Part shown: positions 23,181 through 34,620 of the stretch, piece after piece
Layout of the letters: each line of letters opens with the position of its first letter
Numbering within the stretch: the first letter of the stretch is position 1
Program-made: the position numbers and the translations under genes
The notes under the pieces: model-generated
The model's database searches: none
Seen by the model: only the letters and a program-made list of their open reading frames with translations
Told to the model about the DNA's origin: nothing
Source: Culex pipiens pallens
Lineage: Eukaryota; Arthropoda; Insecta; Diptera; Culicidae
Assembly: GCF_016801865.2 (NCBI RefSeq)
Contig: NC_068939.1
Coordinates: forward strand, 180,266,721 to 180,330,720
Length of the DNA stretch: 64,000 bases
Reading direction: 5' to 3'

Positions 23181-24395
23181 CTATTTTCACCAAAATGTGC
23201 AATCCTCCCCGGCAGCTCGGGGACTCAATTTCGGTCCAATCATCATTTTCAAATTGACCGCACCTACACACATAACCAAACGTTCAAAAAGTCACCCGGG
23301 GGCCAATTGTATTCAAAAGTTTGCCCAAATGAAGCCAATATACGGGAACTCCACATACAATCATTCCAATACTTGGGCTCTCTCTCTCTCTCTCGATGTT
23401 ATTTTCGATACGTTGCCCATTTGCCGGAAGCTATTTGGGCCGGAATTTAATATCGAAGTGCTCGCCCCACCACCCCCACCAACCTTCCCAAACCTCCCCA
23501 AACCCACAAAAATACAGTTCTTATCGATGTATACATTCTCTCTCTCTTTCTGGTAGCAGTTCCAATTTTGTGGCCAAATTTGATATTGCTCCTCGATACG
23601 TGACTTGTACGTGTGTGTTTGGCTTTGAATGAAAGTGTTTTTTTTACGGACGGGGCCGTAAAGTTGGTTAATTTTGGGGGTTCCACTTTTCGACGCTTAT
23701 TGACACTTTTGTGTCGTCCCACACTTCCAGTTAGCACATTTTAGATAGTCCAATAAAGAGCAGTTTATGCCGGCTCAGAGCTTCTCATTAATGCCCTGCG
23801 GGGAAGGACTGGACTGGTCAATACTCGAAACTTATAAATTTTTATTCAGAGTGAAGGCTCAGCTCGTTTGATTTTTTTTTTCTTTTTTTTACTATCCAAT
23901 CTATTTTTGTGATTTTTTGAAATGTGGAATTTTATGAATAAAATTTCTTTTCAATTCGATAATTTTTAAATTAAAAACGCTGTCATCATTTACATTTTCC
24001 ACATGAAACCAGGTATCACAAAATTCCAACAATTTTGCCCAACAAGCAAAAATTTTAAAGAGCATGAAATTCAATTAATTTACGACCCATCAAAAGGCAT
24101 TTAAAAATAATTAATTATGGCGCGTGTCCCGGGAGGAAAATGGGCAGAAAATTATCCCCAGGGAACGAGCCTCACAAAGTCCAACGGCGGTGGTGAGTGG
24201 AACATTTTTGCTCTCGGTAGAGTGACAAGGGATGGCACCGGGAATGTCTTCGCATGAATGAAATGGAGCTTCGTTTGACCCTTTTCGGGGTTGAGCTACT
24301 TTCGCTTTGTTACTGAGAGGTTCTGGTGATTAACATGTTACAGTACAATTGGAATGTCATCCTTCAGGGAAAAGCGATATCTCTATTTCAGTATT
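23181..24395. other. G+C-richer single-copy block before the satellite
   Basis: Contains (CT)n tracts at about 23380-23395 and 23537-23550. Short overlapping open frames have no recognised domain. No gene is called. Confidence 0.4.
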
Positions 24396-27300
24396 TTTTT
24401 TTTCATTTTTGTCATTTTTGTAATTTTTGTAATTTTTGTAATTTTTGTAATTTTTGTAATTTTTGTCATTTTTGTCATTTTTGTCATTTTTGTCATTTTT
24501 GTCATTTTTGTCATTTTTGTCATTTTTGTCATTTTTGTCATTTTTGTAATTTTTGTAATTTTTGTAATTTTTGTAATTTTTGTAATTTTTGTCATTTTTG
24601 TAACTTTTGTAATTTTTGTAATTTTTGTAATTTTTGTAATTTTTGTAATTTTTGTAATTTTTGTAATTTTTGTAATTTTTGTAATTTTTGTAATTTTTGT
24701 AATTTTTGTAATTTTTGTATTTTTTGTAATTTTTGTAATTTTTGTAATTTTTGTAATTTTTGTAATTTTTGTAATTTTTGTAATTTTTGTAATTTTTGTA
24801 ATTTTTGTAATTTTTGTAATTTTTGTAATTTTTGTAATTTTTGTAATTTTTGTAATTTTTGTAATTTTTGTAATTTTTGTAATTTTTGTAATTTTTGTAA
24901 TTTTTGTAATTTTTGTAATTTTTGTAATTTTTGTAATTTTTGTAATTTTTGTTATTTTTGTAATTTTTGTAATTTTTGTAATTTTGGTAATTTTGGTAAT
25001 TTTTGTAATTTTTGTAATTTTTGTAATTTTTGTAATTTTTGTAATTTTTGTAATTTTTGTAATTTTTGTAATTTTTGTAATTTTTGTAATTTTTGACATT
25101 TTTGTCATTTTTGTAATTTTTGTCATTTTTGTCATTTTTGTCATTTTTGTAACTTTTGTAATTTTTGTAATTTTTGTAATTTTTGTAATTTTTGTAATTT
25201 TTGTAATTTTTGTAATTTTTGTAATTTTTGTAATTTTTGTAATTTTTGTAATTTTTGTATTTTTTGTAATTTTTGTATTTTTTGTAATTTTTGTCATTTT
25301 TGTAATTTTTGTAATTTTTGTAATTTTTGTAATTTTTGTAATTTTTGTAATTTTTGTAATTTTTGTAATTTTTGTAATTTTTGTAATTTTTGTAATTTTT
25401 GTAATTTTTGTCATTTTTGTAATTTTTGTAATTTTTGTAATTTTTATAATTTTTGTAATTTTTGTAATTTTTGTAATTTTTGTAATTTTTGTAATTTTTG
25501 TAATTTTTGTAATTTTTGTAATTTTTGTAATTTTTGTCATTTTTGTAATTTTAGTAATTTTTGTAATTTTTGTAATTTTTGTAATTTTTGTAATTTTTGT
25601 AATTTTTGTAATTTTTGTAATTTTTTTAATTTTTGTCATTTTGTCATTTTTGTAATTTTTGTAATTTTTGTAATTTTTGTAATTTTTGTAATTTTTGTAA
25701 TTTTTGTAATTTTTGTAATTTATGTAATTTTTGTAATTTTTGTAATTTTTGTAATTTTTGTAATTTTTGTAATTTTTGTAATTTTTGTAATTTTTGTAAT
25801 TTTTGTAATTTTTGTAATTTTTGTAATTTTTGTAATTTTTGTAATTTTTGTAATTTTTGTAATTTTTGTAATTTTTGTAATTTTTGTAATTTTTGTAATT
25901 TTTTTAATTTTTGTAATTTTTGTAATTTTTGTAATTTTTGTAATTTTTGTAATTTTTGTAATTTTTGTAATTTTTGTAATTTTTGTAATTTTTGTAATTT
26001 TTGTAATTTTTGTAATTTTTGTAATTTTTGTAATTTTTGTAATTTTTGTAATTTTTGTAATTTTTGTAATTTTTGTAATTTTTGTAATTTTTGTAATTTT
26101 TGTCATTTTTGTAATTTTTGTAATTTTTGTAATTTTTGTAATTTTTGAAATTTTTGTAATTTTTGTAATTTTTGTAATTTTTGTATTTTTTGTATTTTTT
26201 GTAATTTTTGTAATTTTTGTAATTTTTGTAATTTTTTTAATTTTTGTAATTTTTGTAATTTTTGTAATTTTTGTAATTTTTGTAATTTTTGTAATTTTTG
26301 TAATTTTTGTAATTTTTGTAATTTTTGTAATTTTTGTAATTTTTGTAATTTTTGTAATTTTTGTAATTTTGTAATTTTTGTAATTTTTGTAAATTTTGTA
26401 ATTTTTGTAATTTTTGTAATTTTTGTAATTTTTGTACTTTTTGTAATTTTTGTAATTTTTGTAATTTTTGTAATTTTTGCAATTTTTGTAATTTTTGTAA
26501 TTTTTGTAATTTTTGTAATTTTTGTAATTTTTGTAATTTTTGTAATTTTTGTAATTTTTGTAATTTTTGTAATTTTTGTAATTTTTGTAATTTTTGTAAT
26601 TTTTGTAATTTTTGTAATTTTTGTAATTTTTGTAATTTTTGTAATTTTTGTAATTTTTGTAATTTTTGTAATTTTTGTAATTTTTGTAATTTTTGTAATT
26701 TTTGTAATTTTTGTAATTTTTGTAATTTTTGTAATTTTTGTAATTTTTGTAATTTTTGTAATTTTTGTAATTTTTGTAATTTTTGTTATTTTTGTAATTT
26801 TTGTAATTTTTGTAATTTTTGTAATTTTTGTAATTTTTGTAATTTTTGTAATTTTTGTAATTTTTGTAATTTTTGTAATTTTTGTAATTTTTGTAATTTT
26901 TGTAATTTTTGTAATTTTTGTAATTTTTGTAATTTTTGTAATTTTTGTAATTTTTGTAATTTTTGTAATTTTTGTAATTTTTGTAATTTTTGTAATTTTT
27001 GTAATTTTTGTAATTTTTGTAATTTTTGTAATTTTTGTAATTTTTGTAATTTTTGTAATTTTTGTAATTTTTGTAATTTTTGTAATTTTTGTAATTTTTG
27101 TAATTTTTGTAATTTTTGTAATTTTTGTAATTTTTGTAATTTTTGTAATTTTTGTAATTTTTGTAATTTTTGTAATTTTTGTAATTTTTGTAATTTTTGT
27201 AATTTTTGTAATTTTTGTAATTTTTGTAATTTTTGTAATTTTTGTAATTTTTGTAATTTTTGTAATATTTGTAATTTTTGTAATTTTTGTAATTTTTGTA

Positions 27301-27712
27301 ATTTTTGTAATTTTTGTAATTTTTGTAATTTTTGTAATTTTTGTAATTTTTTAATTTTTGTAATTTTTGTAATTTTTGTAATTTTTGTAATTTTTGTAAT
27401 TTTTATAATTTTTGTAATTTTTGTAATTTTTGTAATTTTTGTAATTTTTGTAATTTTTGTAATTTTTGTAATTTTTGTAATTTTTGTAATTTTTGTAATT
27501 TTTGTATTTTTTGTAATTTTTGTAATTTTTGTAATTTTTTTAATTTTTGTCATTTTGTCATTTTTGTCATTTTTGTCATTTTTGTCATTTTTGTCATTTT
27601 TGTCATTTTTGTCATTTTTGTCATTTTTGTCATTTTTGTCATTTTTGTCATTTTTGTCATTTTTGTCATTTTTGTCATTTTTGTAATTTTTGTCATTTTT
27701 GTAATTTTTTTG
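24396..27712 (+). repeat. 3.3-kb satellite of a 9-bp unit (TTTTTGTAA)n
   Basis: About 370 head-to-tail copies of TTTTTGTAA, with the variant TTTTTGTCA in runs at both ends (nine near 24465-24545, about sixteen from 27549) and a smaller cluster near 25096-25147. Rare variants (TAACTTTTG, TATTTTTTG, an 8-bp TCATTTTG unit) recur at set distances, showing internal segmental duplication. Because 9 is divisible by 3, several frames on both strands stay open as three-residue repeats. These are not proteins. Confidence 0.97.
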
Positions 27713-29691
27713 TGATAATCAAACTTTTTTTTCTTGATTTATGTTAAAATGTCTGTACAAAAAACAAATGCCAACAAATTAATCAAGCCCCAATTTCATT
27801 ATTTGCGGCGAAACTTGGCCAAAACTAGCCATGAAGAGTGAGTGGAATGGGATGTGCAAAACCATCTTCTACGGGCCCAGTAAATCATCAAATTTTGCCC
27901 CAGTGCACTTGAGTGGCTTTTATGGCTGTCCAGTGGCTGGAAGTATTTCTATGTACTGGCCCTGGCAGCAGTTCATCATAATTCTTGGCCCAGTGCAATA
28001 TACTCGGACCAGCCGGGGTCCAAGGCAATCTTTGTGTACCAAACTCAGTGGCGAGATGGAATTAAAACGCTGGAACCGGTGTTTCGATTAACCCTTGAAG
28101 AGTCAATATTTTTTTATAAATTTTGAAAAAATGGTAATAATTTTTTTTAGTCAAAACGAATTATCGTGAAATTGATAAAAAAAAAATAAACTCACAAATT
28201 TTCATCAAAGGTAACTGCTGTCTTTTCGCCAAACTTTAACCACACTTGGAGTGGTTCGGTGGAGGGGAACGTGTTAAAAGCTCCTGCGAGGGCACTTGTT
28301 CTTGTGTGCTTTTTCCACGTAGAGCCAGAGATGAGAGTCTGGTGCACTTTACAGCAACCGCTGGAAATCCCTAGCAATGTGTGTGCGAAAAGTGCCTTCT
28401 ACTGCTGGTAAAAGATGGGAAAACTTTTTCGTTTCAGACTTGATCAAACGCTTGCAGGGTGATTGCACATAATTTCAGTATAATTGCATTATTTTTAAAT
28501 ATTTCAAATCAAAATCTGAAAATAACAAACACAATCGACATTCCCGCTAGAAAGAGTCATCACCGTTGAAACCAAGAGTTAAAGCTGCTCGTACGTTACG
28601 TTTTACGACTGTCGACGGGCGCTGGCATTGACGAATGATCTGGTGAGGCTGCCGACGAAAGCTCCCCGAGAAAAATGGTTTTGGGGAAGGGCCAACAAGG
28701 TCACGGAACGTCGTCGTTCGATGGCAGCGATGAAAATCGTTAAATGCCATCAGCTTCAATTCATCGAAAGAATTTAATTTGATGGAATCGACATTTGCGT
28801 TGTATGATCTTGTGGATTTCAGTGGAATCAGTAATCGGTTTGATATCTAGTTGATTTGCATTTCTGGTTTAATTGAAGTTCCAAATCCTGTGGTGCACAG
28901 CTCTCAACCTATGATTTATAAGAGAACAATTGTACAAATATATTGATGATAGATAAATTTCATTAGTGCGAAATATTTACTGAAACCACCTGCTACAACA
29001 AAATTTGTGGAATTTTACCTTTCTAGTGAATCATAGTAATTAAAATGGTGGGAATTTTCTAACTGAGCCTAGCATGATAATGAGTTCGTGCTCATTGGAC
29101 AACTCCACTGAAATGAGTTGTGGAGCCAGTGCGATCAAAGTTATTCGATATGGAATGTGTGTTCAAATGCGCTTGATATTTTATGGTTGATTGATTTGCA
29201 ACAAATCTGTTTGAAGTTTTATAAAATAACACCATTGAATTGAAGCAAAAATAAACATTTTTATTTTTTTTAAGCTGGAATATATATTCCATATTGATTT
29301 GTGACTAACTAATCAACGATACGGCTGATTGAATCGTTTGAACGTTTTGTGCTTATTCTCAGAATCATGTTTAGAGATGAGGGAATATTTTTTTTTTTTA
29401 ATAATTTGATTTTATTCATTTTTAAGAAAATTATAACCTTTATTTATTTTATTTGAACACAGTGCAGTTTATAAAAAAATAAAAATATAAACAAAAAAAT
29501 AAATAACCAATTTGATTTTGTATGTATGTATTTGAACCCCCGTCTTGGCAGGACTTGGCCATGACCATAGTAAATTTCAACTGAGACGGTTCGGTTAGTA
29601 TCCACCTGACGATTTCTTCAGAAATTTTACAGACAAAGATCGGTAATGCAGATGATTCGGGCCAGGCAATCTACAACTCCCTCCCCGAGCA
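27713..29691. other. Single-copy stretch, partly G+C-richer, no gene recognised
   Basis: 27800-28800 is richer in G+C and contains a few short open frames. None has a recognisable domain. 28800-29690 is AT-rich. No repeat boundary seen. Confidence 0.4.
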
Positions 29692-29693
29692 GA

Positions 29694-30119
29694 CAGAAAT
29701 AACTAAGGAATAACATTTTTTGATATTTGGAAATACTAGGCCAATAACATTTTATGTTATTTATAACAAGATTTGTTATTCGTCGTTATGATTTTTTTGT
29801 TATTGAATTGTTATTGTAATAACAGACTAATGATATTTTTAGTTATTCTTTGAACAAATCTTTGTTATTATTTTTTGTTATTTTAACAACTAATCCGATC
29901 AACCCAATAACAGTTGGAGGTATTCTTCCATAACAAAAAATGTTATTGCCGAGTTGTTTTGGTTTTCAACCAATATCAGACCAATAACTAATTTTGCTTT
30001 GATAACATGAACTGTTATTAAATCCTTATGCAAAAATGGATTTTTCAAGAAAATTCCATAACAAATTCTGTTATTTTAACAATATTTGTCATGAATTTTG
30101 TTATTACCGTCTGCCCGGG
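29694..30119 (-). mobile_element. Family III MITE, complete copy
   Basis: 426 bp from CCCGAGCAGACAGAAATAAC to GTTATTACCGTCTGCCCGGG, an imperfect inverted repeat. It is flanked by TC on both sides (29692-29693 and 30120-30121), a possible 2-bp TSD. The interior is built from many AATAAC/GTTATT motifs in both orientations and can fold on itself. No coding capacity. Confidence 0.85.
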
Positions 30120-30193
30120 TCGTCCAGTTCATGAGTATATGAGTTCATGAGTATATTTCACCACTACGAAACAATTTAATTATAGAGCATTGA

Positions 30194-30267
30194 CTTCATG
30201 ATGGCCGACTGGTTAGCGTCCCAGACCATCAATCCAAAGGGTGTGAGTTCGTGTCCCAGCTGGCTCC
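30194..30267 (+). mobile_element. tRNA-like unit (sense half of a convergent pair)
   Basis: A-box-like ATGGCCGACTGGTTAGCG and B-box-like GAGTTCGTGTCCC with normal internal spacing. The acceptor ends do not pair well. A 58-nt spacer separates it from the reverse unit at 30326-30398, almost exactly the arrangement at 7755-7965. Confidence 0.6.
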
Positions 30268-30325
30268 TAAAGGTTTTTTTGTTCATATTCAAAGTTCAAG
30301 TCTTGCGATTCCAAATTTCAATGAA

Positions 30326-30398
30326 ACCGACTGGGATTTGATCCCTGTACCTTCTGCTTTCGACGCAGAAGCCGCAACCATTAAGCCATGAAGCCGGT
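30326..30398 (-). mobile_element. tRNA-like unit (reverse half), cloverleaf-capable
   Basis: On the minus strand, ACCGGCT pairs with AGTCGGT over 7 bp with one G-T. An anticodon arm with a 7-bp stem CTTCTGC/GCAGAAG surrounds the loop GTCGAAA, reading CGA at positions 34-36 with T at 33 (Ser-like). The T arm is GGGATCAAATCCC and the A-box-like region is ATGGCTTAATGGTTGCGG. At 73 nt it has tRNA length, but its D arm is weak and it sits in a repeat-type pair, so a SINE origin is preferred over a working tRNA gene. Confidence 0.6.
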
Positions 30399-30827
30399 AC
30401 TAATAAATAACTAATTCGATTTTGCAACTGAAAATTAATCGAACAATGTTTGTGTCCATTTGTCCGATTTGTATTCAGTTGTGAACTCTCTAAACTGTCT
30501 GAAGAATCGATTTCTGTGATTTTTCAAACACGGTTTTAATTGATGCATGCTACATTTTTCACGCGACATTTTGCAACGATTAAGACTGATTCCGGAACAA
30601 AATAAGGCGTTAAAAAATTGTGAGCGCATCATCAAATTTGACTTTCAAAACTCAACAAATTTTTGTTTTTATTCCATAAAAATAGCGTTTTTTTAAATAA
30701 TTTTCTTTCAAGAATGTGTCAAACTTCTCAAATAAAAATTTTACCACGTTTTGATACGATGTAATGGCTTCAAGTAACAGCAATTTTTCAAGAGTTTTTT
30801 TTTTGAAACGCAATAGCTGAAACTAAA
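30399..30827. other. AT-rich stretch, nothing recognised
   Basis: No gene or element boundary recognised. Confidence 0.4.
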
Positions 30828-31228
30828 ATAAGGGTGTTTTCAATAATTTGCAGCCTGAAACGGTGATGAGATAGAAATTTGGTGTCAAAGGGACTTTTAT
30901 GTAAAATTGGAAGCCCGATTTGATGGCGTACTCAGAATTCCGAAAATCCGTTTCTCCACTGCAATTTTGGAACATGTTATTTCAAAGGAAATTTTCGAAT
31001 CTACATTATTCAAGAAGGGTCATTTTTCATTTGGAACTATTTTTTCATTTTAAATATCATTTTTTTTTAAGTCAAAAAAAATCAAGTTTTGCAACGAGTT
31101 GCTTACAACAATTTTCGCAGTTCCGAAAAACGTTTTTTGAATGAAATTTAATGCCAAACGTCCATGTGCTAAGTAAATTCACCGATCGAAAAAAAAAATG
31201 AAAAATGTTATTTTTCGATACTAGTGCT
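30828..31228 (+). mobile_element. Foldback family II arm fragment joined to family VI head
   Basis: 30828-31065 matches the family II arm (AATAATTTGCAGCCTGAAAC, GGTGATGAGATAGAAATTT, GATGGCGTACTCAGAATTCC, AGAAGGGTCATTTTTCATTT). 31072-31140 is then the reverse complement of the family VI head. Both pieces are truncated. The opposite family II arm lies at 34740-35045 on the far side of the 31-34.6 kb repeat nest. Confidence 0.65.
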
Positions 31229-31394
31229 GACCCGGGCAGACGGTAATAACAATATTCATGCCATTTCAATAACAAATATTGTTAAAATAACAAAAAGTGT
31301 TATGGAATCTTCTTGAAAAATCCATTTTTGCATAAGGGTTTAATAACAGTTTATGTTATCATAACAAAATTAGTTATCGGTCTGATATTGATTG

Positions 31395-32112
31395 GAGTCA
31401 TTTGGATGACACAGAGGGATGATTTGTCTGTGTACACTTACTGAGGTTGCGACTCAGTACTTGTACACAGCCAAATTAGAAGGTTAAAAGACCTGATCAC
31501 ACACGTACGCTTTCTCATATGGCCCTTTCGCTGACCCGGGCAGACGGTAATAACAAAATTCATGCCATTTCAATAACAAATTCTGTTAAAATAACAAAAA
31601 GTGTTATGGATTCTTCCTGAAAAATCAATTTCTGCATAATGGTTTAATAACGGTTTATGTTATCATAACAAAATTTGTTATTGGTCTGGTATTGGTTGAA
31701 AGCCAAAACAACTTTGGAATAACATTTTTTGTTATGGAAGAATAACTCCAACTGTTATTGGGATGATCGAATTAGTTGTTAAAATAACAAAAATTAATAA
31801 CAAAGATTTGTTCGAAGAATAACTAAAAATGTTATTAGTCTGTTATTACAATAACATTCCAATAACAAAAAAAAAACATAACGACGAATAACAAATCTTG
31901 TTATAAATAACGTAAAATATTATTGGCCTAGTATTTTCAAATATCAAAAAATGTTATTCCCATGTTATTTCCGTCTGCTCGGGGACTTAGTTTCCGTCCT
32001 TTTCAATCTTCTTCTAAGACACTAGTCATCTATCCACCTATCAGTTTCATTTCTTTCTTCTAATTTGTGAGTTTAATTTCACCGAAAACTACCGATAAAG
32101 CCCGTAAATTAT
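31395..32112. mobile_element. Retroposon-like insertion with 12-bp TSD
   Basis: Bounded by TGATATTGATTG at 31383-31394 and 32113-32124. Once the nested family III MITE (31535-31983) and its GA duplication are subtracted, the original insert is about 267 bp. It contains a strong stem-loop at 31428-31470 (CTGTGTACA/TGTACACAG plus TACTGAG/CTCAGTA, loop GTTGCGA). No poly(A) tail or tRNA-like head was found, so the class is unknown. Confidence 0.6.
31535..31983 (+). mobile_element. Family III MITE, nested complete copy
   Basis: 449 bp with the termini CCCGGGCAGACGG and CCGTCTGCTCGGG, flanked by GA (31533-31534 and 31984-31985). The interior has dense AATAAC/GTTATT motifs. It is the innermost level of a three-level nest. 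Confidence 0.85.
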
Positions 32113-32331
32113 TGATATTGATTGAAAGCCAGCACAACTTGGGAATAACATTTTTTGTTATGGAAGAATACCTACAACTGTTATTAGGATGATCGAATTT
32201 GTTGTTAAAATAACAAAAAAATGTAACAAAGATTTGTTCGAAGAATAACTAAAAATGTTATTTGTCTGTTATTACAATAACAATCCAATAACAAAAAAAT
32301 CATAACGACGAAAAACAAATTTTGTTATCCC

Positions 32332-32635
32332 AAGCAGACGGAAATAACTTGGGAAGGTCAGTTTTTGATATTGTGAGAAGATCGACATATGTTATTGGGA
32401 TGATCGGATTAGTTGTTAAAATAACAAAAATCAATAACAAAGATTTGTTTGAAGAATAACTTAAACTGTTATTATGTTGTTATTGCAATAACAAACCAAT
32501 AACACAGAAGGAATCATGAAGGAATAACAAGATTTGTTATTTTGTGCGGAGAGGTGGAGCAGCATAATAACAAAAAATGTTATTGAACTGGTATGTCTCC
32601 ATAACAAAAAAAGTTATTGTTTTGGTTTATTTGTA
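32332..32635 (+). mobile_element. Family III MITE, rearranged copy
   Basis: Starts CCCAAGCAGACGGAAATAAC. It shares the GGGATGATCGGATTAGTTG and AACAAAGATTTG segments with other copies, but has lost its right terminus. It runs into AT-rich DNA before the GAGTCGG element. Confidence 0.6.
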
Positions 32636-32689
32636 ATTTGCAAATAAACCTGCAGTTGCCATAACTCCTCTGTACTAGTCAGGGCTGCA

Positions 32690-32910
32690 GAGTCGGGTAC
32701 CTCCAAGCGACTTTGAATCCATACTTTGAAGACAACTCCGACTCTGGATGCAGGATATGACGTCAACGACGACTTCAGCTCTCTAAAAATACCCGACTTC
32801 ACGGATTCCGACTCCAAGTAAAAGTTGCTGAAAATTTGCTGAATCCGATGCAGTCTCCGAGGTCTCACTCCAGCTCGAACTTCAACGTCAGCTCCGACTT
32901 CCTGGCTCTG
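32690..32910. mobile_element. Element with CAGGGCTGCAGAGTCGG terminus
   Basis: Begins CAGGGCTGCAGAGTCGG and ends near CTGGCTCTG. The interior repeats GACTCCGACTC-like motifs in both orientations. Elements beginning CAGGGCTGNGGAGTCGG are a familiar hAT-like non-autonomous type in many animal genomes. A matching 8-bp TSD is not visible, so assignment is by terminus only. Confidence 0.55.
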
Positions 32911-32989
32911 TGAAAATAATAACAGTTTTATATTCACACATCAAAAATTCTCATTAAATAAATCAATTCCGTTAGGAATAAAACAAAAT

Positions 32990-34190
32990 TAAAAAAAAAT
33001 GAACTCTCAAAAGTTAATTTTATCGGATTAATTTTTAATTGAAACCCCATTTCATGGTGAAATAAATGACCCCGATAAAATTGGTCAAAATTATTTCATA
33101 GTTCTAGCCAATTTTAGCAAAGTCCCTTAGGGGGTATATCAAATAATTAAAAAAAATCAACTTTCAAAATTTCAACTTTTCAGAATAATTTTAGCTTAAG
33201 GACCCCATTTCATGGCCAAAATAATGACCCCGATGAAATTGGTCAAAATTATCCCATAGTTCTAGCCAATTTTAAAGAAAGTCCTCTAGGGGGTATATCA
33301 AATAATTTAAAAAATCAACTTTCAAAATTTCAACTTTTCAGAATAATTTTAGCTTAAGGACCCCATTTCATGGCCAAAATAATGACCCCGATGAAATTGG
33401 TCAAAATTATCCCATAGTTCTAGCCAATTTTAAAGATAGTCCTCTAGGGGGTATATCAAATAATTAAAAAAATCAATCTCAAAATTTCAACTTTTCAGAA
33501 TAATTTTAGCTTAAGGACCCCATTTCATGGCCAAAATAATGACCCCGATGAAATTGGTCAAAATTATCCCATAGTTCTAGCCAATTTTAGCAAAGTCCCA
33601 TAGGGGGTATATCAAATAATTAAAAAAATCAACTTTCAAAATTTCAAATTTTTAGAATAATTTTAGCTTAAGGACCCCATTTCATGGCCAAAATAATGAC
33701 CCCGACGAAATTGGTCAAAATTATCCCATAGTTCTAGCCAATTTTAGCAAAGTCCCTTAGGGGGTATATCAAATAATTAAAAAAAATCAACTTTTTAGAA
33801 TAATTTTAGCTAAAAGACCCCATTTCATGGCCAAAATAATGACCCCGACGAAATTGGTCAAAAATATCCCATAGTTCTAGCCAATTTTAGCAAAGTCCCT
33901 TAGGGGGTATATCAAATAATTAAAAAAAATCAACTTTCAAAATTTCAACTTTTTAGAATAATTTTAGCTTAAGGACCCCATTTCATGGCCAAAATAATGA
34001 CCCCGACAAAATTGGTCAAAATTATCCCATAGTTCTAGCCAATTTTATAGAAAGTCCTCTAGGGGGTATATCAAATAATTAAAAAAATCAACTTTCAAAA
34101 TTTCAACTTTTCAGAATAATTTTAGCTTAAGGACCCCATTTCATGGCCAAAATAATGACCCCGACGAAATTAGACAAAATCATCCCAAAG
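32990..34190 (+). repeat. Tandem array of about 157-bp units
   Basis: Eight occurrences of ACCCCATTTCATGG (or a one-base variant) at 33043, 33197, 33357, 33515, 33672, 33817, 33974 and 34131 define units of about 145-160 bp. Each unit carries AATAATGACCCCGA, ATAGTTCTAGCCAATTTTA and TAGGGGGTATATCAAATAATT. The first unit is the most diverged. The array lies inside family III-like sequence (AATAATAACAG occurs on both sides). Confidence 0.95.
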
Positions 34191-34204
34191 ATTTAAACAT
34201 ATTT

Positions 34205-34620
34205 AACAAAAGAAAAAATAATAACAGATTGTGTTATGGACACTTAGAAACTTTTCCATTTGTGCGATTTATGGTAATTTTATTTCTAAGTCAGTATACC
34301 GAACGAATACCAAATTTTGTTATTAGGAGAGTTTTTGAAATGTATAACATTTCCTCTTCTCAGCGTGTTATTAAACATTTTCAATATAATATCAATTCAA
34401 TACCAAATTTTGTTATTTTATCAGAAACTGTTATTATTTTTTCTTCTTGAAGTTGAACTTCAGGATAAAATAATAACACTTTTTGTTATTTTAACAGGAT
34501 TTGTTATTGAAATATGATTAATTTTGTCTGCTCGGGATAAATAACATAAAATGTTACTTGCCTAGTATTTTCAAATGTCAAAAAATGTTATTCCCACGTT
34601 ATTTCCGTCTGCTCAGGGAA
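34205..34620. mobile_element. Family III-like MITE sequence with two right ends
   Basis: GTCTGCTCGGG ends one copy near 34548. A second, truncated right end (TATTTCCGTCTGCTCAGGG) follows at 34617. AATAAC/GTTATT motifs fill the interior. Tandem or nested truncations are likely. Confidence 0.6.

Larger units (their letters stand above)
31231..32331 (+). mobile_element. Family III MITE, copy split by a nested insertion
   Basis: Starts CCCGGGCAGACGGTAATAAC after GA. It proceeds to GGTCTGATATTGATTG at 31394 and resumes at 32113 with the same TGATATTGATTG followed by AAAGCC. The 12-bp repeat marks the site of the insertion at 31395-32112. The right end abuts another family III end at 32332. Confidence 0.75.

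Noticed and set aside
24326..27747. Very long open frames on both strands (up to 433 codons) with three-residue repeats
   Set aside because: They arise because a 9-bp tandem unit keeps several frames open on both strands. There are no other signs of a gene.
30326..30398. Functional tRNA-Ser(CGA) gene on the minus strand
   Set aside because: Acceptor and anticodon stems form, but the D arm is weak and T-stem pairing is poor. It is paired with another degenerate tRNA-like unit, which fits a SINE better.
32990..34190. CRISPR-like regular repeats
   Set aside because: Units are contiguous with no unique spacers and are about 157 bp long. This is a satellite, as is 61420-63000.
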